Shown: positions 54,909 through 64,000 of the stretch, piece after piece
Layout of the letters: each line of letters starts with the position of its first letter
How positions within the stretch are numbered: the stretch's first letter is position 1
Source of the DNA: Planctomonas deserti
GTDB taxonomy: Bacteria; Actinomycetota; Actinomycetes; Actinomycetales; Microbacteriaceae
Reading direction: 5' to 3'
Assembly: GCF_003067705.1 (NCBI RefSeq)
Contig: NZ_QANL01000002.1
Span: 558,001-622,000, forward strand
Length of the DNA stretch: 64,000 nt
The notes under the pieces: generated by a model
Told to the model about the DNA's origin: nothing
The model's database searches: none
Seen by the model: only the letters and a program-made list of their open reading frames with translations
Translations under genes and position numbers: made by a program

Positions 54909-56696
54909 ATGACCCGCCTGTTCAACGACCCGCACGACTTCGCCGACGAGATGATCGACGGCTTCGTCGCCGCCAACCGCTCCCGCGTGCGTCGCGTGCC
55001 GGGCGGCGTCGTGCGGAGCACCCGCTCCGAGCCCGGCACCGTCGCCGTCGTGATCGGCGGCGGGTCCGGCCACTACCCGGCCTTCGGCGGCCTCGTCGGC
55101 CAGGGCCTCGCCCACGGCGCAGCGATGGGCAACCTGTTCGCCTCGCCCTCCGCCCAGCAGGTGCACTCCGTGGCCACGGCCGCGCACGGCGGCGGGGGAG
55201 TGCTGCTCAGCTACGGCAACTACGCGGGCGACGTGCTGCACTTCACGCAGGCCGAGGAGCGACTGCGCGCCGAGGGCGTCGACTGCCGCACGGTCGTGGT
55301 GACCGACGACGTGTCGAGCGCCCCGCTCGCCGAGAAGCACAAGCGCCGCGGCATCGCCGGCGACCTCACCGTCTTCAAGTCCGCGGCCGCCGCCGCCGAG
55401 GCGGGCTACCCCCTCGACGAGGTGGTGCGCGTCGCGCAGTCGGCCAACGAGCGCACCCGCTCGTTCGGCGTCGCATTCTCCGGCTGCACGCTGCCCGGCG
55501 CGAGCGAGCCCCTCTTCACCGTGCCCGAGGGCCGCATGGCCATCGGCATGGGCATCCACGGCGAGCCCGGCATCGGCGAGTCCGGCGTGCCGACGGCCGA
55601 CGAGCTCGCGCAGCTCTTCGTGTCCACCCTGCTCGGCGAGCTTCCCGAGGGCGTCCCTGGCCCCCGCGGGCAGCGCGTCGCCGTGCTGCTCAACGGCCTC
55701 GGCGGCGTGAAGTACGAGGAGCTCTTTGTCGTCTACCGCCGCGTCGCGCAGCTGCTCGAGGCCGAGGGGCTCGAGGTCGTCGAGCCCGAGGTCGGCGAGC
55801 TCGTGACGAGCTTCGACATGGCCGGCGCATCCCTCACCCTGTTCTGGCTGGACGACGAGCTCGAGCGCCTCTGGAACGCGCCCGTCGACACCCCTGCGTA
55901 CCGCAAGGGCTCCGTCCTGCCCGCCGAGCAGCTGGCCGAGGCCGAGCTCGTCGAGGACGCCGCCGTCGCCGTGCCGCCGTCGACCCCGGAGTCGCGCGAG
56001 GTCGCCGTGCTCGCCCGCACCGCCATCGACGCCATCGCCCGGGTCGTGGACGAGAACGTCGAGGAGCTCGGCCGCATCGACGCGGTCGCCGGAGACGGCG
56101 ACCACGGCATCGGCATGCAGCGCGGCTCGCGAGCCGCCAGCGCGGCGGCCGCCGAAGCCCTCGCCGCGGGGGCGGGAGCGCAGACCCTGATCGAGCGCGC
56201 GGCGGACGCCTGGGCGGATCGCGCGGGCGGCACGTCCGGCGCCCTGTGGGGCGTCGCCCTCCGCGCCGTCGCCTCCCACCTCGGGGACCAAAGCCGTCCC
56301 GAGGCGGCCGCGGTCGCATCCGGGGTGCAGGCGGCGAAGAATGGGATCATGACCTTCGGCAAGGCCGAGGTGGGCGACAAGACCATGGTCGACGCGCTCG
56401 TCCCGTTCAGCGATGCGCTGAGCCGAGAGGTCATGGCGGGTGCACCCCTTGCGGTGGCCTGGTCGTCCGCAGCGGACGCCGCGACCTCCGCGGCCGCCGC
56501 CACGGCGGACCTGCTGCCGCGCATGGGACGTGCCCGTCCGCACGCTGAGAAGAGCCTCGGCACACCGGACGCGGGCGCATACTCGTTCGGTCTCATCACA
56601 GAGGCAATAGCCGCGGTGCTCGCGGCCGGAGGCACCGGCACTCCCGGTGCGGGATCCGCCGCGTCGAGCACCGCAGAACAGGGAGAAACGAAATGA
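54909..56696 (+). CDS. Dihydroxyacetone kinase-family protein (DhaK-DhaL fusion), probable tetrulose kinase
   Basis: 595 aa. N-terminal DhaK domain (~1-335) and C-terminal DhaL domain (~370-570) in one ATP-dependent kinase. The DhaK substrate His lies in [14 protein letters not shown] (~residue 217), the Asp in NYAGDVLHF (~110), and [12 protein letters not shown] is the substrate-loop motif. DhaL shows the Mg-ATP Asp cluster [13 protein letters not shown] (~395) and GGTSGALWG. Homologues phosphorylate D- or L-erythrulose in mycobacterial tetritol pathways, or D-apulose, as well as dihydroxyacetone. The isomerases downstream favour a tetrulose. The final ATGA overlaps the next gene. Confidence 0.93.
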   Translation: MTRLFNDPHDFADEMIDGFVAANRSRVRRVPGGVVRSTRSEPGTVAVVIGGGSGHYPAFGGLVGQGLAHGAAMGNLFASPSAQQVHSVATAAHGGGGVLLSYGNYAGDVLHFTQAEERLRAEGVDCRTVVVTDDVSSAPLAEKHKRRGIAGDLTVFKSAAAAAEAGYPLDEVVRVAQSANERTRSFGVAFSGCTLPGASEPLFTVPEGRMAIGMGIHGEPGIGESGVPTADELAQLFVSTLLGELPEGVPGPRGQRVAVLLNGLGGVKYEELFVVYRRVAQLLEAEGLEVVEPEVGELVTSFDMAGASLTLFWLDDELERLWNAPVDTPAYRKGSVLPAEQLAEAELVEDAAVAVPPSTPESREVAVLARTAIDAIARVVDENVEELGRIDAVAGDGDHGIGMQRGSRAASAAAAEALAAGAGAQTLIERAADAWADRAGGTSGALWGVALRAVASHLGDQSRPEAAAVASGVQAAKNGIMTFGKAEVGDKTMVDALVPFSDALSREVMAGAPLAVAWSSAADAATSAAAATADLLPRMGRARPHAEKSLGTPDAGAYSFGLITEAIAAVLAAGGTGTPGAGSAASSTAEQGETK

Positions 56697-57163
56697 CCGA
56701 GAAGCTTCGCCTTGTCGTCGGAAGCGACGACGCCGGATTCGACTACAAGGAGGCCCTCAAGCGGGACCTCGAGGGCAGCGACCTCGTCGAGTCCGTGACC
56801 GACGTCGGCGTCGACGCCGACGGCCACACCGCCTACCCGAAGGTGGCCATCGCGGCCGCCGAGCTCGTGGCCGAGGGCAAGGCCGACCGCGCCCTGCTCG
56901 TCTGTGGCACCGGCCTCGGCGTCGCCATCTCCGCCAATAAGGTCAAGGGCATCCGTGCCGTGACCGCGCACGACAGCTTCTCCGTCGAGCGTGCCGTGCT
57001 GAGCAACAACGCCCAGGTGCTCACCATGGGGCAGCGCGTGATCGGCCTCGAGCTCGCCCGCCGCCTCGTCCGCGAGTGGCTGACCTACCGCTTCGACGAG
57101 TCGAGCGCGAGCGCCGACAAGGTGCGCGTCATCGACGAGTACGAAACCACCGGCTCCTGCTGA
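56693..57163 (+). CDS. rpiB: RpiB-type sugar-phosphate isomerase (EryI-like)
   Basis: 156 aa. RpiB/LacAB fold aldose-ketose isomerase. Catalytic Cys in [17 protein letters not shown] (~residue 70) and the phosphate-side Arg/His in [25 protein letters not shown] are present. RpiB proteins in erythritol pathways (EryI) isomerise D-erythrulose 4-phosphate to D-erythrose 4-phosphate, and this context suggests the same rather than ribose-5-phosphate isomerisation. A C-terminal tail of ~30 residues extends beyond the usual end and finishes in Cys. TGATG overlap with the next gene. Confidence 0.92.
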   Translation: MTEKLRLVVGSDDAGFDYKEALKRDLEGSDLVESVTDVGVDADGHTAYPKVAIAAAELVAEGKADRALLVCGTGLGVAISANKVKGIRAVTAHDSFSVERAVLSNNAQVLTMGQRVIGLELARRLVREWLTYRFDESSASADKVRVIDEYETTGSC

Positions 57164-57951
57164 TGGCGCCCCGCGTCACGGTCGGCGTGAGCCTGAAGAT
57201 GTACTTCGGGCATCGTCAGGCTATCGACTGGTGCCGCAGCGTCCGCGCACTCGCGGAGTCGCACCCGGCGGTCGCGAACGGATCCGTCGGGCTGTTCGTC
57301 ATCCCGAGCTTCGTCGCGATCGCCCCGGCCGTCGCCGAGCTCGCGGGCACGCCCGTGCTCGTCGGCGCGCAGGATCTCTACTCGGAGGACCGGGGCGCGT
57401 TCACCGGTGAGGTGAGCGGCGCGGAGCTCGCGGAGGCGGGCGCCCGCGTCGTCGAGGTCGGCCACGCCGAGCGTCGGCGCCTGTTCGGCGAGACCGAGGA
57501 GGTCGTGGCTGCGAAGACCGCCGCCGCCCTCCGCAACGGCCTCACCCCGGTGCTCTGCATCGGGGAGGCCGCGAACACGGGAGCCGCCGACGCCGTGGCC
57601 GAGTGCGAGCGACAGCTGTCGAGCGCCCTGGCCGACGCCCCAGGCGGCGCCGTGATCGTGGCGTACGAGCCCGTCTGGGCGATCGGGGCCGAGCGTCCGG
57701 CCGAGGCGGAGTACATCCGCCGGGTGACCTCCGAGCTGCGCCGGGTCGTGGCGGGACTTCCGGGCAGGGACGGCAGCGCCGTCATCTACGGCGGCAGCGC
57801 CGGCCCGGGCCTGCTCACCGAGCTGGGCGACGACGTGGACGGACTGTTCCTCGGCCGCTTCGCGCACGACCCCGCCGCCCTCGGCGCGGTGCTCGACGAG
57901 GCAGCGGCTCTGGCCGCGACGCGCGCCGAGACCGTGGAGGCCGGGCGATGA
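57163..57951 (+). CDS. Triosephosphate isomerase-family protein, divergent (EryH-like?)
   Basis: 262 aa. TIM-barrel isomerase related to TpiA. Catalytic residues persist: Lys in VSLKMYFG (~residue 12; canonical motif NWKMN), His in VGHAERRRLFGE (~100; canonical GHSERR) and Glu in VAYEPVWAIG (~165); the phosphate loop is IYGGSAGPGLL. The altered flanks of Lys and His indicate a substrate other than DHAP. In Brucella and mycobacteria a TpiA paralogue (EryH) isomerises tetrulose phosphates, a fitting role here. Coupled to neighbours by TGATG and ATGA overlaps. Confidence 0.9.
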   Translation: MAPRVTVGVSLKMYFGHRQAIDWCRSVRALAESHPAVANGSVGLFVIPSFVAIAPAVAELAGTPVLVGAQDLYSEDRGAFTGEVSGAELAEAGARVVEVGHAERRRLFGETEEVVAAKTAAALRNGLTPVLCIGEAANTGAADAVAECERQLSSALADAPGGAVIVAYEPVWAIGAERPAEAEYIRRVTSELRRVVAGLPGRDGSAVIYGGSAGPGLLTELGDDVDGLFLGRFAHDPAALGAVLDEAAALAATRAETVEAGR

Positions 57952-58742
57952 TCGGGCTCAGCACCTACGCGTTCTTCTGGCAGCACTCCGAGCGCGCTCC
58001 GCAGCCGCTGACGCTGGAGGAGATGCTGCGCCGCACCCACGCGCTCGACGTCGAGGTGTTCCAGATCTGCGACTTCCAGCCGCTTCTCGGCTACTCCGAG
58101 GCGCAGCTGCGCGACGTGCTCGCCCTCGCGGACGACCTCGGCATCCACCTGGAGCTGGGCACCCGCGGCGTGCAGGCCGAGCACCTCGCCCGGTTCCTGC
58201 GCATGGCGGAGATTCTGAAGGTCGGGCTGGTGCGGAGCATGATCAACACCGCCGATCACCGCCCTACCCTCGCCGAGGCGCAGCGCCTGCTCGAGGAGGC
58301 CCTGCCGGCGTACGAGGACCTGGGCGTGAACCTGGCGCTCGAGACCTACGAGCAGATCAGCTCGAAGGATCTGGTCTCGCTCGTGGAGACCGTCGCCAGC
58401 CCGAGCCTCGGCATCTGCCTTGACCCGGCCAACAGCCTCGCCGCGCTCGAGACCCCGAACGAGGTCATCGACCGGTGCGCGTTCTGGACGACGAACATCC
58501 ACGTCAAGGACTTCGCGTTTACCCGACGCGACGGCTGGGTCGGCTTCACCCTCGAGGGGGCGGAGCTCGGCTCGGGGCTGCTCGACTACGAGTACCTCAT
58601 GCGCACGGTCGATCCGCAGTCACGCGGCATCAACCGCATCATCGAGCACTGGCTGCCCTGGCAGGGCTCCTTCGAGGAGACCGCGCAGATCGAGAACCGC
58701 TGGACCGAACACAACCTCGCCTATCTAAGGAGTAATGAATGA
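57948..58742 (+). CDS. Xylose isomerase-like TIM-barrel sugar-phosphate isomerase/epimerase
   Basis: 264 aa. AP endonuclease family 2-type TIM barrel. Probable divalent-metal ligands: Glu in NLALETYEQISS (~residue 133), Asp in GICLDPANSLA (~165), His in TTNIHVKDFAF (~186) and Glu in RIIEHWLPWQG (~232). Similar proteins act as EryC or LerI isomerases in erythritol/threitol breakdown. Here it would epimerise or isomerise a tetrulose phosphate between the kinase and RpiB steps, by inference. The stop overlaps the next start by 4 bp. Confidence 0.9.
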   Translation: MIGLSTYAFFWQHSERAPQPLTLEEMLRRTHALDVEVFQICDFQPLLGYSEAQLRDVLALADDLGIHLELGTRGVQAEHLARFLRMAEILKVGLVRSMINTADHRPTLAEAQRLLEEALPAYEDLGVNLALETYEQISSKDLVSLVETVASPSLGICLDPANSLAALETPNEVIDRCAFWTTNIHVKDFAFTRRDGWVGFTLEGAELGSGLLDYEYLMRTVDPQSRGINRIIEHWLPWQGSFEETAQIENRWTEHNLAYLRSNE

Positions 58743-59602
58743 GCACGACCACCTCGACCCACACCATCGCCGTCATCGGCGCCGGCGGCAAGATGGGCAT
58801 GCGCGTGTCCAACAACCTGCAGAAGACGGACCACACGGTCTTCTACAGCGAGAACTCGCCCGCGGGCCAGGAGCGCATCGCCGCGACCGGCCGCACGGTG
58901 ACCGACACCGAGACCGCGGTCACCGACGCCGACGTCGTCATCCTCGCCGTGCCGGACGTGGTGCTCGGGGCCGTGTCCGCCTCGGTCGTGCCCCAGCTGA
59001 AGAGCGGCGCCATCGTGCTGACCCTCGACCCCGCCGCCGCGTACGCGAACCTGCTGTTCAAGCGCGACGACATCGAGTACGCGGTCGCCCACCCCTGCCA
59101 CCCCTCCGTCTTCGTCGAGCGCCACACGCCCGAGGAGTACGCGGACACGTTCGGCGGCATCGCCGCGAAGCAGGAGGTCGTCGCCGCCCTCGAGTCCGAG
59201 AACGCCGAGGCCCGCCAGGTGGCCGAGGAGGTCATCCGTGTGATCTACGCGCCCGTCATCGACGTGCACTGGGTGACGGTCAAGCAGCTTGCCTACCTCG
59301 AGCCCACCCTCGTCGAGACGGTCGCCTGCATGGTCGGCGACCTGCTCCGCGAGGCGCTGCACGAGACCGTGCACACGGTCGGCGTGCCCGAGGCGGCTGC
59401 CCGCGCCATGCTCCTCGGCCACACCCAGGTCGCGCTCGCGAACACCCTGAAGGGCGACAACCCCTTCTCCGACGCGTGCCTCATCGCCATGGAGTACGGC
59501 CGCGAGTCGATCATCAAGGACGACTGGAAGAAGATCTTCAGCGACGACCAGCTCGACCACGTGATCACGCGCATGCTGCACCTCAAGGAGATCGTGCGCT
59601 AG
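58739..59602 (+). CDS. ApnO-like NAD-dependent dehydrogenase (phosphogluconate dehydrogenase C-terminal domain family)
   Basis: 287 aa. Rossmann domain with IAVIGAGGKMGMRVS (residues ~10-24) and VVILAVPDVVLG, joined to the all-helical PGDH-like C-terminal domain; HPCHPSVF (~123) and the block CLIAMEYGRESIIKDDWKKIF near the end are family hallmarks. Characterised relatives are D-apionate oxidoisomerases, which oxidise and rearrange a branched sugar acid. No such step is known in the tetrulose route its neighbours suggest, so its substrate is open. Last gene of the operon; a strong hairpin follows. Confidence 0.88.
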   Translation: MSTTTSTHTIAVIGAGGKMGMRVSNNLQKTDHTVFYSENSPAGQERIAATGRTVTDTETAVTDADVVILAVPDVVLGAVSASVVPQLKSGAIVLTLDPAAAYANLLFKRDDIEYAVAHPCHPSVFVERHTPEEYADTFGGIAAKQEVVAALESENAEARQVAEEVIRVIYAPVIDVHWVTVKQLAYLEPTLVETVACMVGDLLREALHETVHTVGVPEAAARAMLLGHTQVALANTLKGDNPFSDACLIAMEYGRESIIKDDWKKIFSDDQLDHVITRMLHLKEIVR

Positions 59603-59615
59603 ACCCGTGTCGGAT

Positions 59616-59644
59616 GCGGGGGCCGCCCGAGCGGCGGCCCCCGC
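59616..59644 (+). terminator. Terminator of the catabolic operon
   Basis: Perfect 12-bp stem GCGGGGGCCGCC with its complement and a 5-nt loop, 14 bp after the dehydrogenase stop. Confidence 0.8.
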
Positions 59645-59731
59645 CCCTAAGCTCGGCCCCGGGCACCGTTGCCCTTCCCGCGGTGGTCCACCAGCTGTAT
59701 CGACCCAGTCAGAACCGATTCGGAGCACCCC

Positions 59732-60718
59732 ATGGTGAGCACTGAGACCGCATCCCTCTTCCTGCACCCCGACCGCAACCTCGGCATGGAGCTCGTGCGG
59801 GCCACCGAGGCCGCGGCCATTCGCGCGGCACCGTTCATCGGGCGCGGGGACAAGAACGCCGCGGACGGCGCCGCCGTCGACGCGATGCGCAAGTTCCTCG
59901 GCACCGTGCACTTCGACGGGCTCGTGGTGATCGGCGAGGGCGAGAAGGACAAGGCGCCCATGCTCTTCAACGGCGAGCACGTGGGCAACGGGCGCGGACC
60001 GGCGTGCGACATCGCCGTGGACCCCATCGACGGCACCAGCCTGACCGCGGCCGGCCGGCCCAACGCGCTGTCCGTCATCGCGGTGTCCGACCGCGGCAGC
60101 ATGTACAACCCGGCCGACGTGTTCTACATGGACAAGATCGTCACCGGCCCCGAGGGCATCGGCCTTGTCGACCTGCGCCGCCCGATCGGCGACAACCTGC
60201 GCGCCCTGGCGGCGGCGAAGGGGAAGCCCGTCGAGGACATGCTCGTCGCCGTGCTCGACCGGCCCCGGCACGCGCAGCTCATCGAGGACATCCGGGCGGC
60301 GGGCGCCGGAACCCGCCTGCTGCTCGACGGCGACGTCGCTGGCGGCGTGAACGCGGCCCGGCCGGGGTCGCGCATCGACATGTGCGTCGGCGTGGGCGGA
60401 ACGCCCGAGGGCGTCATCACGGCGTGCGCGGTGAAGGCGCTGGGCGGCTTCATCCAGGGCAGGCTCCACCCGCAGAGCGAGGCGGAACACACGGCAGCGC
60501 TTGCCGCCGGCCATGACCTCGACCGCGTGCTCGAGGCCGACGACCTCGTGAGCGGGTCCAACACCTACTTCGTCGCGACCGGCGTGACCGACGGCTTCCT
60601 CCTCGACGGGGTGCGCCGCGCCGGGCCGGTCATCTCGACGGAGAGCATCGTGCTGCGCTCCCACTCGGGCACGGTCCGCCGCGTGGCGGCCGACCATCTC
60701 ATCGAGAAGTGGCTCTAG
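59732..60718 (+). CDS. glpX: Class II fructose-1,6-bisphosphatase GlpX
   Basis: 328 aa. Dephosphorylates fructose 1,6-bisphosphate in gluconeogenesis; some class II enzymes also act on sedoheptulose 1,7-bisphosphate. Li-sensitive phosphatase fold: VIGEGEKDKAPML (~residue 68), metal motif VDPIDGTSLTAAG (~95), and DGDVAGGVNAARPGSRIDMCVGVGGTPEGVI. ATG 59732 has GGAG 6 nt upstream. In related genomes glpX is usually next to fumC and DUF4245; here it is about 15 kb away, after the catabolic operon. Confidence 0.96.
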   Translation: MVSTETASLFLHPDRNLGMELVRATEAAAIRAAPFIGRGDKNAADGAAVDAMRKFLGTVHFDGLVVIGEGEKDKAPMLFNGEHVGNGRGPACDIAVDPIDGTSLTAAGRPNALSVIAVSDRGSMYNPADVFYMDKIVTGPEGIGLVDLRRPIGDNLRALAAAKGKPVEDMLVAVLDRPRHAQLIEDIRAAGAGTRLLLDGDVAGGVNAARPGSRIDMCVGVGGTPEGVITACAVKALGGFIQGRLHPQSEAEHTAALAAGHDLDRVLEADDLVSGSNTYFVATGVTDGFLLDGVRRAGPVISTESIVLRSHSGTVRRVAADHLIEKWL

Positions 60719-60744
60719 CTCGCCCGCGCTGAGAGACGTCACCC

Positions 60745-62502
<1,758 letters not shown>

Positions 62503-62505
62503 GGC

Positions 62506-63930
62506 CTACTCGCGGGCGCCCTCGAGCTCGTCACGGATGCCGGCCAGCTCGTCGCGGGCCCCGTCGAGCTCGGCGAGCAGCTCCATGGCCGTGAGGTCGC
62601 GCGTGGTGTCCTCGATGACCGCGAGCGGCGGCAGGAGCTTGGACGAGTCGAGCGCGCTGAGCCGGCGCGCGGACGGCAGCACCTGCCGCTCGAGGGAGCC
62701 GACGAAGCGGTTGTAGTCCGCGACGGTGCCCTTGATGGAGCGACCGAGCTTGTCCACGTGATTCGCGGTCGTGGCGATGCGCGAGTACAGCTCGCGGCTG
62801 AGGTCGAACAGCTCCTTGGCGTCCTCGGTGAGCACGCTCTGCTGCCAGCTGAACGCGACGGTCTTCAGCACCGACCACAGCGTCACGGGGGAGGAGAGGG
62901 CGACGCGCTTGCTGAACGCGTACTCGAGGATGGACGGGTCGGCCTCGAGCGCGGACGCGACGAGGGACTCGCTCGGGATGAAGGCGATGACCATCTCGGG
63001 GCTCGAACCGAGCCCGGACCAGTAGGTGCGGCTGCCGAGGGTGGTGATGTGGTCGCGCACAGCCTTCACGTGCTGCTGCACGAGGCGCTCGCGTCGGGCG
63101 AGCTCGGGGGCCGGTGCGCTCGCCGGGATGGCGCTGGCCTCGAGATAGGAGGTGAACGGCACCTTCGCGTCCACGGCGATGCTCTTGCCGCCGGGCAGGT
63201 GCACGACCATGTCGGGCCGGCCGGCGCCCGCATCCGAGCTGATGCTGGACTGCACGTCGAAGTCGACGCGCTCCAGTAGTCCGGCGGCCTCAACCACGCT
63301 GCGCAGTTGGGTCTCGCCCCAGACGCCGCGGGTGCTGTTCGAGCGCAGCGCGGCAGCCAGCGACTCGGCCGTGGCCCGCAGCCGCTCCTCGGACTCCGTG
63401 GCGGCCCGCAGCTGCTCGCTCAGCTCGCCGTACTGCTGGTGGCGCTGCTCCTCGAGCTCCTGCACCTTGCGCTGCACGGCCTGCAGGGTCTCTTGCACGG
63501 GGCTCAGAGCCACGAGCACGCGGCCGTCGGACTCGGCGCGCTCGGCCTCTGCGGCCTGCAGCTCGCGGAGACGGGTCTGGAAGTCGCGCAGGCGCTCCTC
63601 CTGCTGGGCGGACTGCTCGCGATGCATCCGGCCCGTCTGCTCGAGCCGTTCGCGGAACTGCGACTCCGAGCGCTCGAGCTGCTCCCGGCTTCCGGCGAGG
63701 GCGGCGCGCATGGCCGCGAGCTCGGCGCCGAGCTGCGCCCGAGCGGACTCCTCGGCGGCGCGGAGTTCGCTCAGCTCGGCGCGGTGCCGGGCGTCGACGA
63801 GTGCGGGGTCGACGCCGTCACCGTCCCGCTTCGACTCGGCGGCGCGGCGGGCGAGCAGCATGGCCGTCGCGAGCGCGCCGATGGCACCTCCGACCAGGAG
63901 GCCCAGGATCAGGAACAGCAGCGCATCCAT
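62506..63930 (-). CDS. rmuC: DNA recombination protein RmuC
   Basis: 474 aa. N-terminal membrane helix (LFLILGLLVGGAIGALATAMLLA, residues 4-26), long coiled coil (~40-190), then the RmuC nuclease-like domain of PD-(D/E)xK type with GVWGETQLRSVVEAAGLLERVDF, DMVVHLPGGKSIAVDAKVPFTSYLEA (catalytic Asp...Asp-x-Lys) and FIPSESLVASALE. It limits recombination at inverted repeats in E. coli; here it is encoded near several palindromic repeat clusters. Convergent with the monooxygenase gene, 3 bp apart. Confidence 0.94.
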   Translation of the reverse strand: MDALLFLILGLLVGGAIGALATAMLLARRAAESKRDGDGVDPALVDARHRAELSELRAAEESARAQLGAELAAMRAALAGSREQLERSESQFRERLEQTGRMHREQSAQQEERLRDFQTRLRELQAAEAERAESDGRVLVALSPVQETLQAVQRKVQELEEQRHQQYGELSEQLRAATESEERLRATAESLAAALRSNSTRGVWGETQLRSVVEAAGLLERVDFDVQSSISSDAGAGRPDMVVHLPGGKSIAVDAKVPFTSYLEASAIPASAPAPELARRERLVQQHVKAVRDHITTLGSRTYWSGLGSSPEMVIAFIPSESLVASALEADPSILEYAFSKRVALSSPVTLWSVLKTVAFSWQQSVLTEDAKELFDLSRELYSRIATTANHVDKLGRSIKGTVADYNRFVGSLERQVLPSARRLSALDSSKLLPPLAVIEDTTRDLTAMELLAELDGARDELAGIRDELEGARE

Positions 63931-64000
63931 GCCCTCAGTGTCCCGCCGACCACCGACATCACCCGGCAGCCCGCGCCGCGCCGCCCCGCCGCTGTGCACA

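Overview
The window is high-GC DNA from an actinobacterium, most likely of the family Microbacteriaceae. The evidence is the mycothiol gene mca, DUF501, DUF4307, DUF4245 and LmeA-like proteins, a DUF222 HNH protein, heavy use of GTG starts, and a dispersed palindrome (arm GGTCCCTGAGC-TGTCGAAGGGAC) that I associate with this family. Most genes sit in compact operons with ATGA overlaps or gaps of a few bases. At least nine genes start exactly 6 nt after a TANNNT box, which points to common leaderless transcription.

Layout. 1-14.5 kb: start of a RecQ-like helicase (cut by the window edge), divergent mfd-mazG, a TetR regulator, a two-gene ABC exporter, hisS, and the run eno - FtsB/DivIC-like - DUF501 - S8 protease - type II NADH dehydrogenase. 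14.5-24.4 kb: an odd tRNA (UAA anticodon, short variable loop), a YdeI-like protein, small membrane proteins, an amino-acid permease, a large surface protein with a polytopic C-terminus, LemA, a YcaQ-type glycosylase, an AI-2E family protein and ilvA. 24.4-29.2 kb: a siderophore uptake set (flavin reductase, ATPase, two permeases, lipoprotein) behind a DtxR/IdeR-like box, placed between ilvA and greA. 29.3-31.6 kb: greA - DUF4307 - mca - small membrane protein, an arrangement also found in mycobacteria. 31.6-38.8 kb: an accessory block with a DUF222/HNH gene bracketed by palindromic repeats, an MHS symporter, a kinase, an acetyltransferase, an ECF42 sigma factor with its DGPF/YCII partner, and a RibD-like reductase. 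38.8-50 kb: hemolysin III, isoprenyl transferase, aminotransferase, PIN-PhoH, fumC, carbonic anhydrase, DUF4245, xseB-xseA, ispH and an FMN reductase.

50.5-60.7 kb is the most interesting region. Between fba and glpX lies a GntR-controlled catabolic operon: MFS transporter, DhaK-DhaL kinase, RpiB-type isomerase, triosephosphate-isomerase-like protein, xylose-isomerase-like TIM barrel, and an ApnO-like dehydrogenase. The kinase and isomerases resemble tetrulose-phosphate (erythritol/threitol) catabolism ending at D-erythrose 4-phosphate. The dehydrogenase and the transporter class instead suggest a sugar acid, so the entry substrate is open. Two copies of an ACCGGT-centred palindrome lie in the divergent promoter region.

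60.7-64 kb: a repeat cluster, a rifampicin-monooxygenase-like flavoprotein preceded by a palindrome resembling the rifamycin-associated element, and rmuC. I saw no CRISPR array, rRNA, transposase or prophage gene.
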